A DNA stretch of 30,630 nucleotides from Scenedesmus sp. ARA3 (taxonomy: Eukaryota > Chlorophyta > Chlorophyceae > Sphaeropleales > Scenedesmaceae). A model generated the notes under the pieces. That model did no database searches and was not told the DNA's origin. It worked only from the letters and a program-made list of their open reading frames with translations. Below are positions 21,692 to 30,630 of the stretch, in pieces (position 1 is the first letter of the stretch; the number at the start of each line of letters is the position of its first letter). Both the position numbers and the translations under genes were made by a program. The stretch spans positions 1 through 30,630 of the forward strand of contig RWJK01000701.1 in NCBI GenBank assembly GCA_004335835.1, given 5' to 3'.

Positions 21692-21929
21692 GCTGCTGTT
21701 GCTGCTGCAGGGCCTGACTCGCCGCATCCGTCAGGCCATCAAGGAGCAGCGGCTGCCAGACTTCACCCGAGCCTTCCTCACAGGCATGTTCCCCGCAGGC
21801 AACGTGCCGCAGTGGGTGGTGGACGCACTGGATGTGGCTGGCATATCCCTGGAAGGTGTGGCAAAGCTAAAGCCTGCACACAGCTTCTATGAGGAGGTGC
21901 AGGCAGTGCAGCGCATTCCTGCAGTGTAG
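18943..21929 (+). CDS. QTRT1: Queuine tRNA-ribosyltransferase catalytic subunit (eukaryotic tRNA-guanine transglycosylase)
   Basis: This enzyme exchanges guanine for queuine at wobble position 34 of GUN-anticodon tRNAs, usually as a heterodimer with QTRT2. Exons: about 18943-18991 (5' side unresolved), 19301-19394, 19594-19941, 20245-20351, 20770-21131, 21331-21424, 21711-21929. All junctions are GT-AG and in phase, and exons 2-7 give 407 residues plus stop, close to the human length of about 403. Motifs in order: [31 protein letters not shown] (catalytic Asp); [24 protein letters not shown] (Gly where bacterial enzymes have Val, the eukaryotic queuine-type pocket); [13 protein letters not shown] (nucleophilic Asp); SCSCMTCR and SYLHH (zinc-binding CxCxxC and His). 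The C-terminus ends QRIPAV. The N-terminus before SPALQFQ is missing; no in-frame ATG lies in that exon. An ATG at 19253 is in frame with exon 2 but would lie inside intron 1. Confidence 0.95.
20381..20420 (+). repeat. Short tandem repeat in QTRT1 intron 4
   Basis: Four imperfect copies of an 11-bp unit resembling CCTTGACACAC, shortly downstream of the exon 4 donor. It is intronic, with no coding consequence. Confidence 0.7.
20650..20700 (+). repeat. Direct repeat containing TGTAA in QTRT1 intron 4
   Basis: The string GCTGTGTAACTTCCC occurs twice about 30 bp apart. Each copy holds a TGTAA pentamer on the sense strand, the usual chlorophycean poly(A) signal, within an intron. Confidence 0.65.
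21647..21709 (+). repeat. CTG/GCT repeat forming the acceptor tract of QTRT1 intron 6
   Basis: About 60 nt of nearly pure GCT units, with a few GCTACT and GTTGCT interruptions, runs into the CTGCAG acceptor of the last QTRT1 exon at 21711. It takes the place of an ordinary polypyrimidine tract. Confidence 0.85.
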
Positions 21930-22700
21930 TGTGATGGTGTGATATGTGTACAGATGGGCCGCTAGGGGGCGTGGGCATGCTACACAACGTGGTGTCCATG
22001 AGATGCGATGGAAGTCTCGGTATCTCATGTGCGTTGCGGCGCTGTCCCGACATCCCACCAGCAACCTGCTGCAAGCTCGGCTCTGTCAAGGCAGCCGCCA
22101 CTGGCCTGACTATTGAGTGTTGTTGCAGCAGCCGTTGGCGATACGGTGTCCGCCCGTAAAGCTGCAGCAGCAGGGTAGCCACCAACCAGTGGCGCCTGCC
22201 CAACAGCTGCAGCTGCAGCGCTGTCGTTTTCATGCACTGGCAGGACAGTGGAGGCTTGGGAGTGATGGTAACATACCATGGCACGGCACTCACCGTTACG
22301 ATGGGCTTGCTGGGTCATGCGTTCAGCACTGCACTTTCCCTGGACCATTACAGTTGGGCAAGTAGCCGTGGCTTGCGTCAGCTGTGCATCAACTGGATCG
22401 GATCGGTGCTGGCCTTGTGCGCTGCAACACGTGCCATAGGTCAGCGGTGCTCTGTGTGTCAAGCTCTTCACCGCAATATCTGCAACTCGTTGCGCAGTAT
22501 TTTTTGGGCACGGCTGGGCGCGGGCTGCTGCCAGCACTGCTGCTGCCGTGCGGCAATTGTCATGTGAGTGTGCTGGTTGTACCGTGCAACAGCTGGGCTG
22601 CTGAGCTGGCCAGCCATGTGCCGCCCATGTCGAAATGATTGACAGCATTGACGGTCAGTTGACCTAACGATGGTAAACACTGTTACAAGTTTTACAAGCA
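21930..22700 (+). other. Probable 3' UTR of QTRT1
   Basis: Sequence after the TAG stop is G/T-rich on the plus strand with no supportable coding region. The open segment on the opposite strand (22025-22648) has a composition expected of an antisense shadow. I found no TGTAA within the first kilobase, so the transcript end is undetermined. Confidence 0.45.
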
Positions 22701-25700
22701 AAACAACGGTCGACGCCCATTGTAGGGTACAAGTGCCGAGCAAAACCATTCACATTGAGTTCAACAGAAGAAAACAAACCCATGGTAAAAACTTCCTACG
22801 TGCTCATGCTGCCACTCAACAATGTGTCCCAGCAGAGGCAAGGAGAGCTGCGCGTTGCCGCCGCGGCCGCAGCACAGCAGACGGCAATAACTTTGATTAG
22901 GCCAGAACCCAGCAAACCCCTGTGCTTGTGCAATGAAGACCTGTTCTTGGCCCAGCGCCAAGCAAAAAGAAGCTAGCTGTGCATGCGTACATCGCCGAAG
23001 CAGGCAAAAACCCACAATGTGTCAGTCCAAGCAGCGCTGTGCCGGCCGCACCAAGCGTGCACAAGGGTGGGTGCGAGGGCAGCCACCCATGCAAAGCACA
23101 CAACGCAGTGAAAGCTGGAGCAGCCAGTGCGGGGCCTGCACAGGCAGGCGGCACACACCGGCCTGTGCAAATGCAATATGTGACCTCAGCCAGTCCCACA
23201 GCTAGGGCGCCTCCTGATGTGGAGGCACCGCATGTAATGTACAGCAAGTGCTTTTGAGTGGGGCACCAACGCAATACCCGCCAACACCCACGCGCACCAC
23301 CCAGAGCGCCGTCGATCAAAACACCATGACACCTTGACAAAGAAACCTAGCAAGTGCTGCGCGCCATGCCGGCACGCCACCACAGCGTACCGCCGCTGCC
23401 TAAAACCCTCACAAACAATGCCAAAACGGGCGCGGCGCGTACAACACAATGAGGGCCCAACCCTGTGTGTGGAATCTGTGCGGTCGTGGACAGCGCTGGG
23501 AAGCACTGTCAGAAGAGCAGCTGCTTATCGCAGCAAGGCAGACACTACCAAACCGTTCCGAGCCAGCGTCAATTTGCAGCTGCTGTGTGCCTACAACCTA
23601 CGGTGCTGTTAATGCAGCAGCCAGCCGGTCCACCACCCTGTGCACTGGCCCCACCCAGCAGAACTGCATGGCATGCCCACAACACGATACACACCAGCAA
23701 GCACCAAAGCAATGCCTACCCAAAGCCAAACCAAGCGCGCACCACAACAGCAGCGCACTGCGCTTGCCCACTACTTATTGCGCGCAACAACAGCCGGCCG
23801 GCAAGACGCCAGCCGCATTCAGCGAACAGCAGCGATGTGACGACGGCTAGCACATGCAGGGTGTGCATGACAAGAAGCAAACGACAACACCTGACCAGCA
23901 ACCACGCTCATATGCTCTGCTGAAGCTATGAAATGCACGTGCAGCCCGCCACCGAAACAGGCGAGACCCGGCCGGGGCGGCAGCGCCTTACCAAATATCA
24001 CGGATGCCTGCCCTGTGTGCGTGCTGCGCTGCACCCCTGCGGCGTCAAATGCATGCCTAGGCGCCATCACTTCAGGGCGCGCCGGAATCAGGGGATAGCT
24101 GTGGTCTCGATCCACCGATTCCGGCGCTACCCAGGAATCCAGGCAGCCAATGGGAGAGGCAAGTCAGACAATGAAGGTCAGTGCACAGTCACGTCACAGC
24201 CAGCCAGGAGCGTCAAGCGATGCTGAACATGTGTGCGCTGCTTCCTCCCCCACAACAACAAATCCACAACGTCCAGGCAAGTCACCCAAGGGGGCTTAAC
24301 ACCCGGTAGGGGCCAAAGCATCAATCCCCAAGGGAGGGTCAAAAGGGTTGAAAAGCCATGTATTAGTCATGCAAGCCAATGCAATGTCGGCACTTCGCAA
24401 GCGTTCGCTGTGTACAGACTGCATTTGCGCAGTGCTACTGCATGCCGTCAGGCACACAAGGTGCGCTGGCGCGCACCAAACAAATGTGTGTCATGAACGC
24501 AGCAGGCGGGTGTGCCAGTGCTGCTGGCGCCCTGCCCCCGCACAAGTTGAGCATCACACAGCACCCATCATGATGCATACATACGCGCAACAACAACCAT
24601 GGGCCGCTCCCCAGCGCTCTGACGAGTAATGTGCCAGACAGAGTTCATATGAGGGCATATATGATACGGCTGCTTCAACCACCCAGGGTGCGGCTGGCAC
24701 AGCCATGCAGCAGCCCCTGTTTGTTGGGTTGGTTATGCACACACCACAGAATGCTGCCGCTGCCGATCCACTCAACAAGGCAGCCGTCCCACGCTACTCT
24801 GAAACAACGCCACGTCCCTTCTGCGACTACTGCTACAGAGCGGCCTACATGCGAAAGCACAAGCAAGCACAAAGTTTGACTTGCCTGGAGGCGCGTCACA
24901 CTACACCTGCACTCAATTACTTACCACGCCTTTACATTCACGCCCCTCACTGCAATGAGACAGACAAGAGGCGTGCAATCAGGAAAGCCAAAGATACACT
25001 GCTTGGCAGCAATGACGGCAATGGCGCAGGACACAACAGCTGCACTGCACCTTGACAGGCAGGATCTTGCAGGCAGCGATTAAGCAAGATGCTGCTGCCA
25101 AGAATCTACACAAAGCCTGCTGATACGAATACAGCACGGGATGTCAACTGCTCTGATCTGCAAGCACACATACGCAGCGCTAGTCACGCAGACAGCCCTC
25201 AGCCAGCACGCATGTGCACACACTCACAGGTGCTTGAGCGACGCTGGTCCATCCATTCGTAGTTCCATGCATGCGCACCGAGGCGCAGAACTGGCACGCT
25301 GCTCGACATGTCCACCAACAGTCGCAACATAACATCGTGCGTGCCAGCACGTACACCCACTGCTGAACACGCACCATCCACCAGACAGCCAGCCCGCACC
25401 AAACCCGCTGCACTCACAGCATAACAAACGCGGCGTGGTAACAGCTGGAGGTTCCAACTTCCATATGATGCATTTGCAAATGGCGCAAGCAGTTGCCAGG
25501 GATGAGCTGTGCCACCACCAGATGGATTTGAAGCAAGCAGCAGCATAACAGCAGCAGGGCACAGTCACTGTGTCAGCCCTGCAGCCGCTGCCAAGGACAG
25601 GATGCTGTTACATAACGAAATACAATCTGCTCAAGCCGCCGCCCCGTGAGCTGCAGGGCCAAGCACCGCCACAGCAGTGGCGCCTCGCCCTACTGCTGCG

Positions 25701-26559
25701 CTGATACATGCCAAGCACAGCACATGTGCACTGTGCGCGGGGGCGGCGGCGAGCCACTTACTAGGTAGCAGGCTGACTGCCGAATGTGTGCAGGGCCTAA
25801 GCAGCTTACTGTGCAACACAGCACGCCACAGCAGACCGTCGTATACGCAAAACACGCACTTGAACCATTGAACAAGCAGATAAAGCCCACCCCTCTTGTT
25901 CAGTATGCTTGCTATCACCCATACTATAACACCAGGGCGCACTGCCTGCTGCAGCCATAGCTGGCGGTGCATGCCATGCGACCAATGGTGCAACAGCTGC
26001 TGTCGGCATGCCTGGCCTGCTGTGCGAGAAAAAAACAGGCCTGATGCCATGCCATGCAGCTGGTGCACAGCGCCCGATAGCCGCACAAAATTGACACACA
26101 CAGCAGCCAACACACTGCTCGGACAGCAGGGCACTCACATAAACCAACTGCCACATCACAGCAGAGGCTGAAGACACTACTACAGACTGCCAAGAGATGC
26201 AGCAGCCACCTACACAAAAATACATGCAACAGAGCACTGACAGCAACTGCATGCACATACAGAGCGTAACACACAGAATGCACAGAGAGTCGTGAGGGTC
26301 AAAGAAGCCAAGACGACGAGGAAGCCTTTTGCTACAACAAACAGCAATGATGCACCAACCGGCAAGAGCCGGCTGCTGCAGCTTGATTGTCAACAAATGC
26401 ATCACCCCACCCAACCCCAAACCCAGGCAATGCAAGCAGTGTCTGCGCCTTCACATAGCAGCTGCCATGGCTGCTCACTCAGACACACCTAATGCACGCA
26501 CACGCACCCTTCAATGAGCCCACAACGCCCCAAAACGCGCTACCCCGTCCACCCGGCCC
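22701..26559. other. Long stretch without a supportable gene; partly 3' UTR of the Gln-rich gene
   Basis: No family motif, credible exon chain, or RNA gene was seen in 3.9 kb. The plus strand is notably A/C-rich (many CACAACA-type strings), so the minus strand is G/T-rich, as in the presumed 3' UTRs elsewhere in this window. Much of it may be transcribed on the minus strand downstream of the stop at 26560. Open segments of up to about 209 codons exist on the minus strand (25631-26435), but they are Cys/Trp/Leu-rich and unlike a folded protein. Confidence 0.4.
25608..25612 (-). terminator. Possible UGUAA polyadenylation signal of the Gln-rich gene
   Basis: The minus strand reads TGTAA about 950 nt after the stop codon at 26560. 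It would give a 3' UTR near 1 kb, plausible for a chlorophycean gene. A pentamer is weak evidence alone. Confidence 0.25.
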
Positions 26560-29496
26560 TCACTCAAAGCCAGCACCCAGGCTCAGGCCCTTCAGGTCAG
26601 CCGTCAGCTCAGCAGCAGCAGACGCCTGGCCAGCAGCAGCAGCAGCCACCTCACCCTCAGCGCCCGCCGGCTGCTCCTGCGCAGCACCCTCCGCCGCAGC
26701 CACACCATTCACGCCAGCCGCCGCCACATCATCAGCAGCAGCAGCAGTGCCAGCACCCAGCCCATGCAGCGCAGCAGCAGCCAGCGCAGCATTCTCGCCA
26801 GCACCCGTGTCAATGCTGCCCCAGGACGCCAGCTGCGCCGCATTGATCGGCTCAAAGTCTGCAAGCTCCGACAGGTCAGAGATGCCGCCTGGCTCACCCA
26901 AGCCCCCAAGCGCTGCCTCATCACCCTCGAGTGTAGTTTCACCCTCAGGCTCCAGCTCACCCAGCAGGTCCTCCAGGCCGCCGCCAGTCGGCAAGTCTGC
27001 AGCCGGGCCGGTGTCGCCAAAGAAGCCGTACGTGAACGCGTTGAAGTTGGCGTCGGCAGCCATGGCCAGCAGCGCAGCAGCAGTCGTCTCATCCAGCACG
27101 TCAGCAGCAGTAGCCGGCTTCTCCTCGGGCTCCAGAAGAGACTCCAGCACCTTGTCAGCATCGTCATCATCCTCCAAAGGCGCTGCCAGTGCTGCTGCTG
27201 CTGCCGCTGCTGTGGGCACGCCTGCTGCAGCCGCTACTGCCGCCACCGCAGCAGCCGCAGCTGCAGCAGTGCCCCCGAGTCCTGCATCGCCTGCGCCCAG
27301 GCCTGCAGCGCCCTCTCCAATGTCTCCTGCAAGCGCTGCAGGCAGCAGGCCGGCAGCGTCGCCCAGTCCAAGGCCTGCTGCCGCAGCGCTGGCGCCTGCT
27401 GCACCTGCCGCAGCACCAGCCTCATCGCCCGCTGCCGGGGCAGATGACGCAGCAGACAGCACTGCCAGCTGCTCCTTGGTGAGGCCAGTCAGGATGTTAT
27501 ACTCCATGGCCTGCTCGATTGTCAGGCCCAGCTTGGCAAAGCGCTTGCCGACAGCCATCAGGAACTTCTCCACATTCTCGGCCGACGCTGTCTCAGGCAG
27601 CAGCACCACGCCCGAGCCGCCAGCAGCAACAGACGCCGCATCGCCAGCAGCACCCGGCGCAGCCTCGCCAGCCACCCCGCCCGCGGCGGCAGCAGCAGCA
27701 GCTGCAGCTGCGGCAGCCAGCGCGCCAGGGCTGCCGATCGGCGGAGGCGTCATCTGGCGGCTGGGGCCTGCCGAGCCGCCGTTTCCTGCAAGCGGCGCCA
27801 GCCCCATGTTCACTGCACCTGCCAGGCTGCTCAGAGCCGTGTTGGAGGCTGATGCCATGGGCGCGGATGCGCCGGGGGCCAGGCCAGCGCCAGCAGCACC
27901 CAAGTCAGTGGATGGCTGCTTGCCGCGGTCTTGGCCGATCACGCCCACGCGCGCAGGGTTGGGCTCGAAGGGGCGGTTGGTGCCCAGCAGCTGGCTCAGC
28001 ATCGCCTGAGACAGCGCAGCATTGGGGGCGCCGCTGCTGCTGGGGCCGCCCTGCTGCATGCCGCCTGCCAGGCTCTGCAAGGCTGCCGCCTTCTGTGCAT
28101 TCATGCCAGCCACCATCTGGCGCTGCGCCAGGGCTGCTGTGGTGCTGGCAGTTGACAGCTGCGCAGGCAGCGTGCCGACCGTATCAGCCTTGCCGGCTGC
28201 TGCTGCCATAAGCCGCAGCAGCTGCTGGTCGCGCTCACTGGTGCCTGCTGCTGCGTTCGCACGCAGCGCCATGGCTGCCGCTGCGTTAATTGCCTGCTGG
28301 TTGGCTGACTGCTGCTGCTGCTGGGCCTGCTGCGCTGCTTGCAGTTGCTGCTGCTGCTGCAACTGCTGCAGCTGCTGCTGCTGGGCAGCCTGGCGCTGCA
28401 GCTGCAGCAGCTGTGCTTGCTGCGCCTGCTGCTGCTGCGCCTGCATCGCCTGTGCCTGCTGCTGGCGACGCACCAGGTCCTGCTGAGCGTTCATTTGCGC
28501 AAGGTTGCGCAGCTGTGCCGCATTATTGGCCTGCTGCAGCTGCTGCTGCAGCAGGGCAGACTGCTGCACATTGCCAAACTGCAGGCCCTGGCTCGCGCCC
28601 TGCTGCGCTGCCTGCTTCAGCAGCTGCTGCTGCAGGAGCTGCTGCTGCGCAGCTGTGAGGCCCTGCGCGCCAGCATTCTGCAGCTGCTGCAGCTGGTTGG
28701 CTGCCAGCAGCTCCGCCTGGCGCTGGTTGCTGGCGAGCTGCGCCACTGCCGCGGCGTTGGCACCCTGATTGAGCAGGAACTGGTTGCCCTGTCCGCCACC
28801 ACCGCTCATCAGAGACTGCAAGTTGCTCTGCATCAGGCCAGCATTGCCTTGCAGGCCTGCGTTAGCCAGCTGCTGCTGCTGGAGCTGCTGCTGGAGTTGC
28901 TGCTGTTGAAGCTGCTGCAGCTGCTGCTGCTGCTGGAGCTGCTGTTGCTGCTGGCGCAGCGCCATCTGTGCTTGTGCCTGCTGCTGAGCCAGCTGCTGCT
29001 GCTGTTGCAGCTGCTGCTGGCGCTGCAGCTGTTGGTGGATTGCCATCTGGGCTTGCGCTTGCTGAGCTGCCTGCTGTTGCTGCTGCTGCTGCGCAGCTTG
29101 CGCTTGCAGCTGCTGCAGCTGCAGGGCCTGCAGCTGGTTCTGGCCACCCAGGCCAGCCATTCCCGCCAGGTTATCCATGCGCATACCTCCGAGCCCACCA
29201 GCACCATTGCCCACCTGCTGCAAGCCAGGCATGCCCCCGCCAGGCAGCTGCTGCATACGCTGCTGCTGTGCCGCTGCCGCAGCACCCAGGTTCATGCCGC
29301 CCAGGTTGGGCACGCCGGCATTGGCAGCCTTGACCAGTCCTGCCTGGTTCTGCATCCAAACGGCCTTCATATCATCCATGGGCAGAGAGCCTTGGATGGT
29401 CAGGCCATTAGGCATGCCCCCTGCATTGGGCTGCTGCAGCAGACGGGCAGCTGGGTTCTGGGCGCCCAGCCCGTTCAGGCCGGCATAGGGATTCAT
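26560..29496 (-). CDS. Gln-rich protein with acidic C-terminal region (possible transcription co-regulator), intronless
   Basis: A single 978-codon open frame starts MNPYAGLNGLGAQNPAARLL. Residues 30-110 include MDDMKAVWMQNQAGLVK and Gly/Met/Asn-rich linkers. Residues about 110-440 are dominated by Gln with Ala and Leu, mostly CAG codons. About 440-620 is Ala/Ser/Met-rich. A short ordered-looking module near 635-685 contains NVEKFLMAVGKRFAKLG, TIEQAMEYNILTGL and TKEQLAVLSA. The C-terminal third mixes poly-Ala with acidic clusters (EDDDDADKVLESLLEPEEK; DLLGELEPEGETTLEGDE; DLSELADFEPINAAQLASW). Gln-rich plus acidic regions are typical of transcriptional activators and co-activators, but I see no DNA-binding domain and do not recognise the family. 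It has no signal peptide. Long open frames on the opposite strand here are CAG/CTG mirror images. Confidence 0.8.
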   Translation of the reverse strand: MNPYAGLNGLGAQNPAARLLQQPNAGGMPNGLTIQGSLPMDDMKAVWMQNQAGLVKAANAGVPNLGGMNLGAAAAAQQQRMQQLPGGGMPGLQQVGNGAGGLGGMRMDNLAGMAGLGGQNQLQALQLQQLQAQAAQQQQQQQAAQQAQAQMAIHQQLQRQQQLQQQQQLAQQQAQAQMALRQQQQQLQQQQQLQQLQQQQLQQQLQQQQLANAGLQGNAGLMQSNLQSLMSGGGGQGNQFLLNQGANAAAVAQLASNQRQAELLAANQLQQLQNAGAQGLTAAQQQLLQQQLLKQAAQQGASQGLQFGNVQQSALLQQQLQQANNAAQLRNLAQMNAQQDLVRRQQQAQAMQAQQQQAQQAQLLQLQRQAAQQQQLQQLQQQQQLQAAQQAQQQQQSANQQAINAAAAMALRANAAAGTSERDQQLLRLMAAAAGKADTVGTLPAQLSTASTTAALAQRQMVAGMNAQKAAALQSLAGGMQQGGPSSSGAPNAALSQAMLSQLLGTNRPFEPNPARVGVIGQDRGKQPSTDLGAAGAGLAPGASAPMASASNTALSSLAGAVNMGLAPLAGNGGSAGPSRQMTPPPIGSPGALAAAAAAAAAAAAGGVAGEAAPGAAGDAASVAAGGSGVVLLPETASAENVEKFLMAVGKRFAKLGLTIEQAMEYNILTGLTKEQLAVLSAASSAPAAGDEAGAAAGAAGASAAAAGLGLGDAAGLLPAALAGDIGEGAAGLGAGDAGLGGTAAAAAAAVAAVAAAAGVPTAAAAAAALAAPLEDDDDADKVLESLLEPEEKPATAADVLDETTAAALLAMAADANFNAFTYGFFGDTGPAADLPTGGGLEDLLGELEPEGETTLEGDEAALGGLGEPGGISDLSELADFEPINAAQLASWGSIDTGAGENAALAAAALHGLGAGTAAAADDVAAAGVNGVAAAEGAAQEQPAGAEGEVAAAAAGQASAAAELTADLKGLSLGAGFE

Positions 29497-30127
29497 GCCG
29501 CGCCCACTGACGCTGGAAAACGCCCTGAAATGCTGTGGAAAGAAGCTGGAGGGCGGTCGACGGCTGCTGCAGCAAGATCAGGAGTTTGCGAGCATCGGGC
29601 GACTGTACACACCCTGAAATCCAGCTGCAAGCAGCCTCCTGCATGCAGAGCACCAGAAAAGACGGAAAGCGTTAACAAAGTGCAAGTAAGCGGCCGAGCG
29701 ATCCCAATACGCCAGAGTGCAGCCTGCTCCCGTTGCCCACAATCCCCAGGCTGCCACTGCCGCCTACTTAGCACTGCCGAACTCACCTGATAAACGCGCA
29801 ACGGCACACCAGCAAACAGCCAGACAGAAAGGTCCTTCACACGCTTCGCGGTGGTCCACGAACTGTAGAGCCGGCTGCAGCGTTCACATCACAGCAAGCG
29901 GGAACAGCACAATCATAGAAGTGTCAATAGCAGGTGCTTCTGTGCGGCTGCCATGAGGCCAAGCGGCAGCAGTCTGCAATCACAAGCTGCGGGTCCCGCT
30001 GCGGTGCCACCAACAGGGATGCAGCAAATGAGAAAAAAATGCTTACTTTGCAGCGCACTGAGCCGATTCTGCGCTCACCTAAGCAAGATGGCGAGAGCAC
30101 TGCTCAACAACAAAGCTGCGATAGTGC

Positions 30128-30144
30128 TGCTTATATCATAAGCA
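30128..30144. repeat. Near-palindrome TGCTTAT-atc-ATAAGCA
   Basis: Perfect 7-bp inverted arms with a 3-bp spacer, about 630 bp upstream of the Gln-rich gene start. It could be a dimeric factor-binding site; there is no direct evidence. Confidence 0.4.
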
Positions 30145-30289
30145 GTTGTAGTGAAAATGTTTCTAATGTAGATGTGAATCATCTCAGGGCGAAGGGGCGA
30201 CCTTGGGCGCAGAAAGCGAGGAAGTACTGAACAATCGACTGAGAAGGGTTCTGGCTTTCCAAAGGATGCTGGAATCCAGCAGGGGTGTG

Positions 30290-30350
30290 CCGTTTCAAAT
30301 TTCACGTTTCGATTCCTTTCATTTCGTTTCAAATTTCGTTTCAAATTTCA
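30290..30350. repeat. A/T-rich direct repeats, CGTTTCAAATTT type
   Basis: Three full copies of CGTTTCAAATTTC plus partial copies (CACGTTTCGATTCC, CATTTCGTTTC) occur in about 60 bp. The block is much more A/T-rich than its surroundings. Confidence 0.75.
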
Positions 30351-30470
30351 CTCGTCGATACGCCCCACTGCACGGAGTGAAATCATTGCAAAACGTCCGC
30401 TTTGAGACGCAGGACAGCAGCAGCTCACGTCAAAAGCATCTAAAAGTGTACATACTTTCATATCACTACA

Positions 30471-30475
30471 TTACA
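30471..30475 (-). terminator. Possible UGUAA signal of a minus-strand gene beyond the right edge
   Basis: The minus strand reads TGTAA. If used, 30476-30630 would be the 3' UTR of a gene to the right, ending just before the repeat block at 30290-30350. Confidence 0.2.
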
Positions 30476-30630
30476 ATAGGGCTAAACACCAGTAGGAGCC
30501 CAGCACACACTCTGCCACGCTCAGCTTATCCACTGCCAGTGGGTGAAGGCTGTAGCCAGCAGCCTGCAGCATGCAGTGCCCAGGATGGGTCCCTTAAGAA
30601 GTCAGAACCTTTCTTCAAATCTGCAGCTGC

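Larger units (their letters stand above)
29497..30630. promoter_or_regulatory. Upstream region of the Gln-rich gene
   Basis: No coding region was found. A good minus-strand donor (CAG before GTGAGT, near 29786) and acceptor-like CAGs near 29525-29535 would allow a 5' UTR intron; joining them does not extend the reading frame. A 17-bp near-palindrome at 30128-30144 and three copies of GTTTCAAATTT near 30290-30350 are the only patterned elements. The rightmost 170 bp may be the 3' end of another minus-strand gene outside the window. Confidence 0.4.

Noticed and set aside
22025..22648. 207-codon minus-strand open frame
   Set aside because: It lies in the probable QTRT1 3' UTR, has scattered Cys/His/Gln composition, and no motif or splice support.
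23449..23923. Overlapping 133- and 152-codon plus-strand frames
   Set aside because: Low-information composition in an A/C-rich non-coding stretch; no recognisable family.
25631..26435. Minus-strand frames of 167 and 209 codons
   Set aside because: Probably 3' UTR of the Gln-rich gene; Cys- and Trp-rich with no coherent domain.
26492..28009. 505-codon plus-strand open frame rich in Ala, Ser and Pro
   Set aside because: It is antisense to the Gln-rich gene; its composition is the mirror of GCN/CAG-type codons, with no domain or splice support.
28339..29790. 483-codon plus-strand Leu-rich open frame
   Set aside because: CTG is the complement of CAG, so polyQ on the minus strand yields poly-Leu here. 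It runs past the real gene's start without own features.
1..30630. tRNA, rRNA, CRISPR arrays and prokaryotic-type operons
   Set aside because: No B-box-like GGTTCGA in a cloverleaf context, no rRNA signature, no spaced identical repeats; the genes are clearly spliced nuclear genes.

Overview
The window looks like nuclear DNA of a chlorophycean green alga, probably of the Sphaeropleales/Scenedesmaceae type. This rests on style rather than one marker: intron-rich genes with GT-AG junctions, CAG/CTG trinucleotide runs in coding and non-coding DNA, many Ala/Gln-rich stretches, and two secreted wall-type proteins. Plant-like or eukaryotic families (EFR3 armadillo protein, eukaryotic-type tRNA-guanine transglycosylase) exclude a bacterial source. 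I saw no rRNA, tRNA, CRISPR array or intact transposon.

Layout. At the left edge, 74 to about 1400 on the minus strand holds three phase-compatible exons of an unidentified gene that runs off the window; a separate candidate first exon lies at 1576-2019. 3601-5817 (-) is a three-exon gene for a secreted Ala/Gly/Ser/Asn-rich protein built from about 15-residue repeats. 7535-10215 (-) is a five-exon gene for a secreted protein with two copies of a beta-rich domain carrying YTV/FTR and TVTNP motifs. 10524-17592 (-) is a 14-exon gene for an EFR3-like scaffold of the plasma-membrane PI4-kinase complex. Going the other way across a roughly 1.3 kb divergent region, about 18943-21929 (+) is a seven-exon gene for the catalytic queuine tRNA-ribosyltransferase (QTRT1). 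21930-26559 has no gene I can support. 26560-29496 (-) is an apparently intronless gene for a 978-residue Gln-rich, acidic-tailed protein that resembles a transcription co-regulator. The right edge is upstream DNA with short repeats.

Exon models were built by hand from splice motifs, continuous reading phase and family resemblance. Every modelled exon of the four multi-exon genes joins in phase: 505 aa for the 15-mer repeat protein, 561 aa for the TVTNP protein, 1199 aa for EFR3, and about 408 aa plus a short unresolved N-terminus for QTRT1. The two secreted proteins are adjacent, on the same strand, and both begin with a tiny signal-peptide exon ending in phase 1. Otherwise the genes look like independent nuclear genes, not a pathway cluster.
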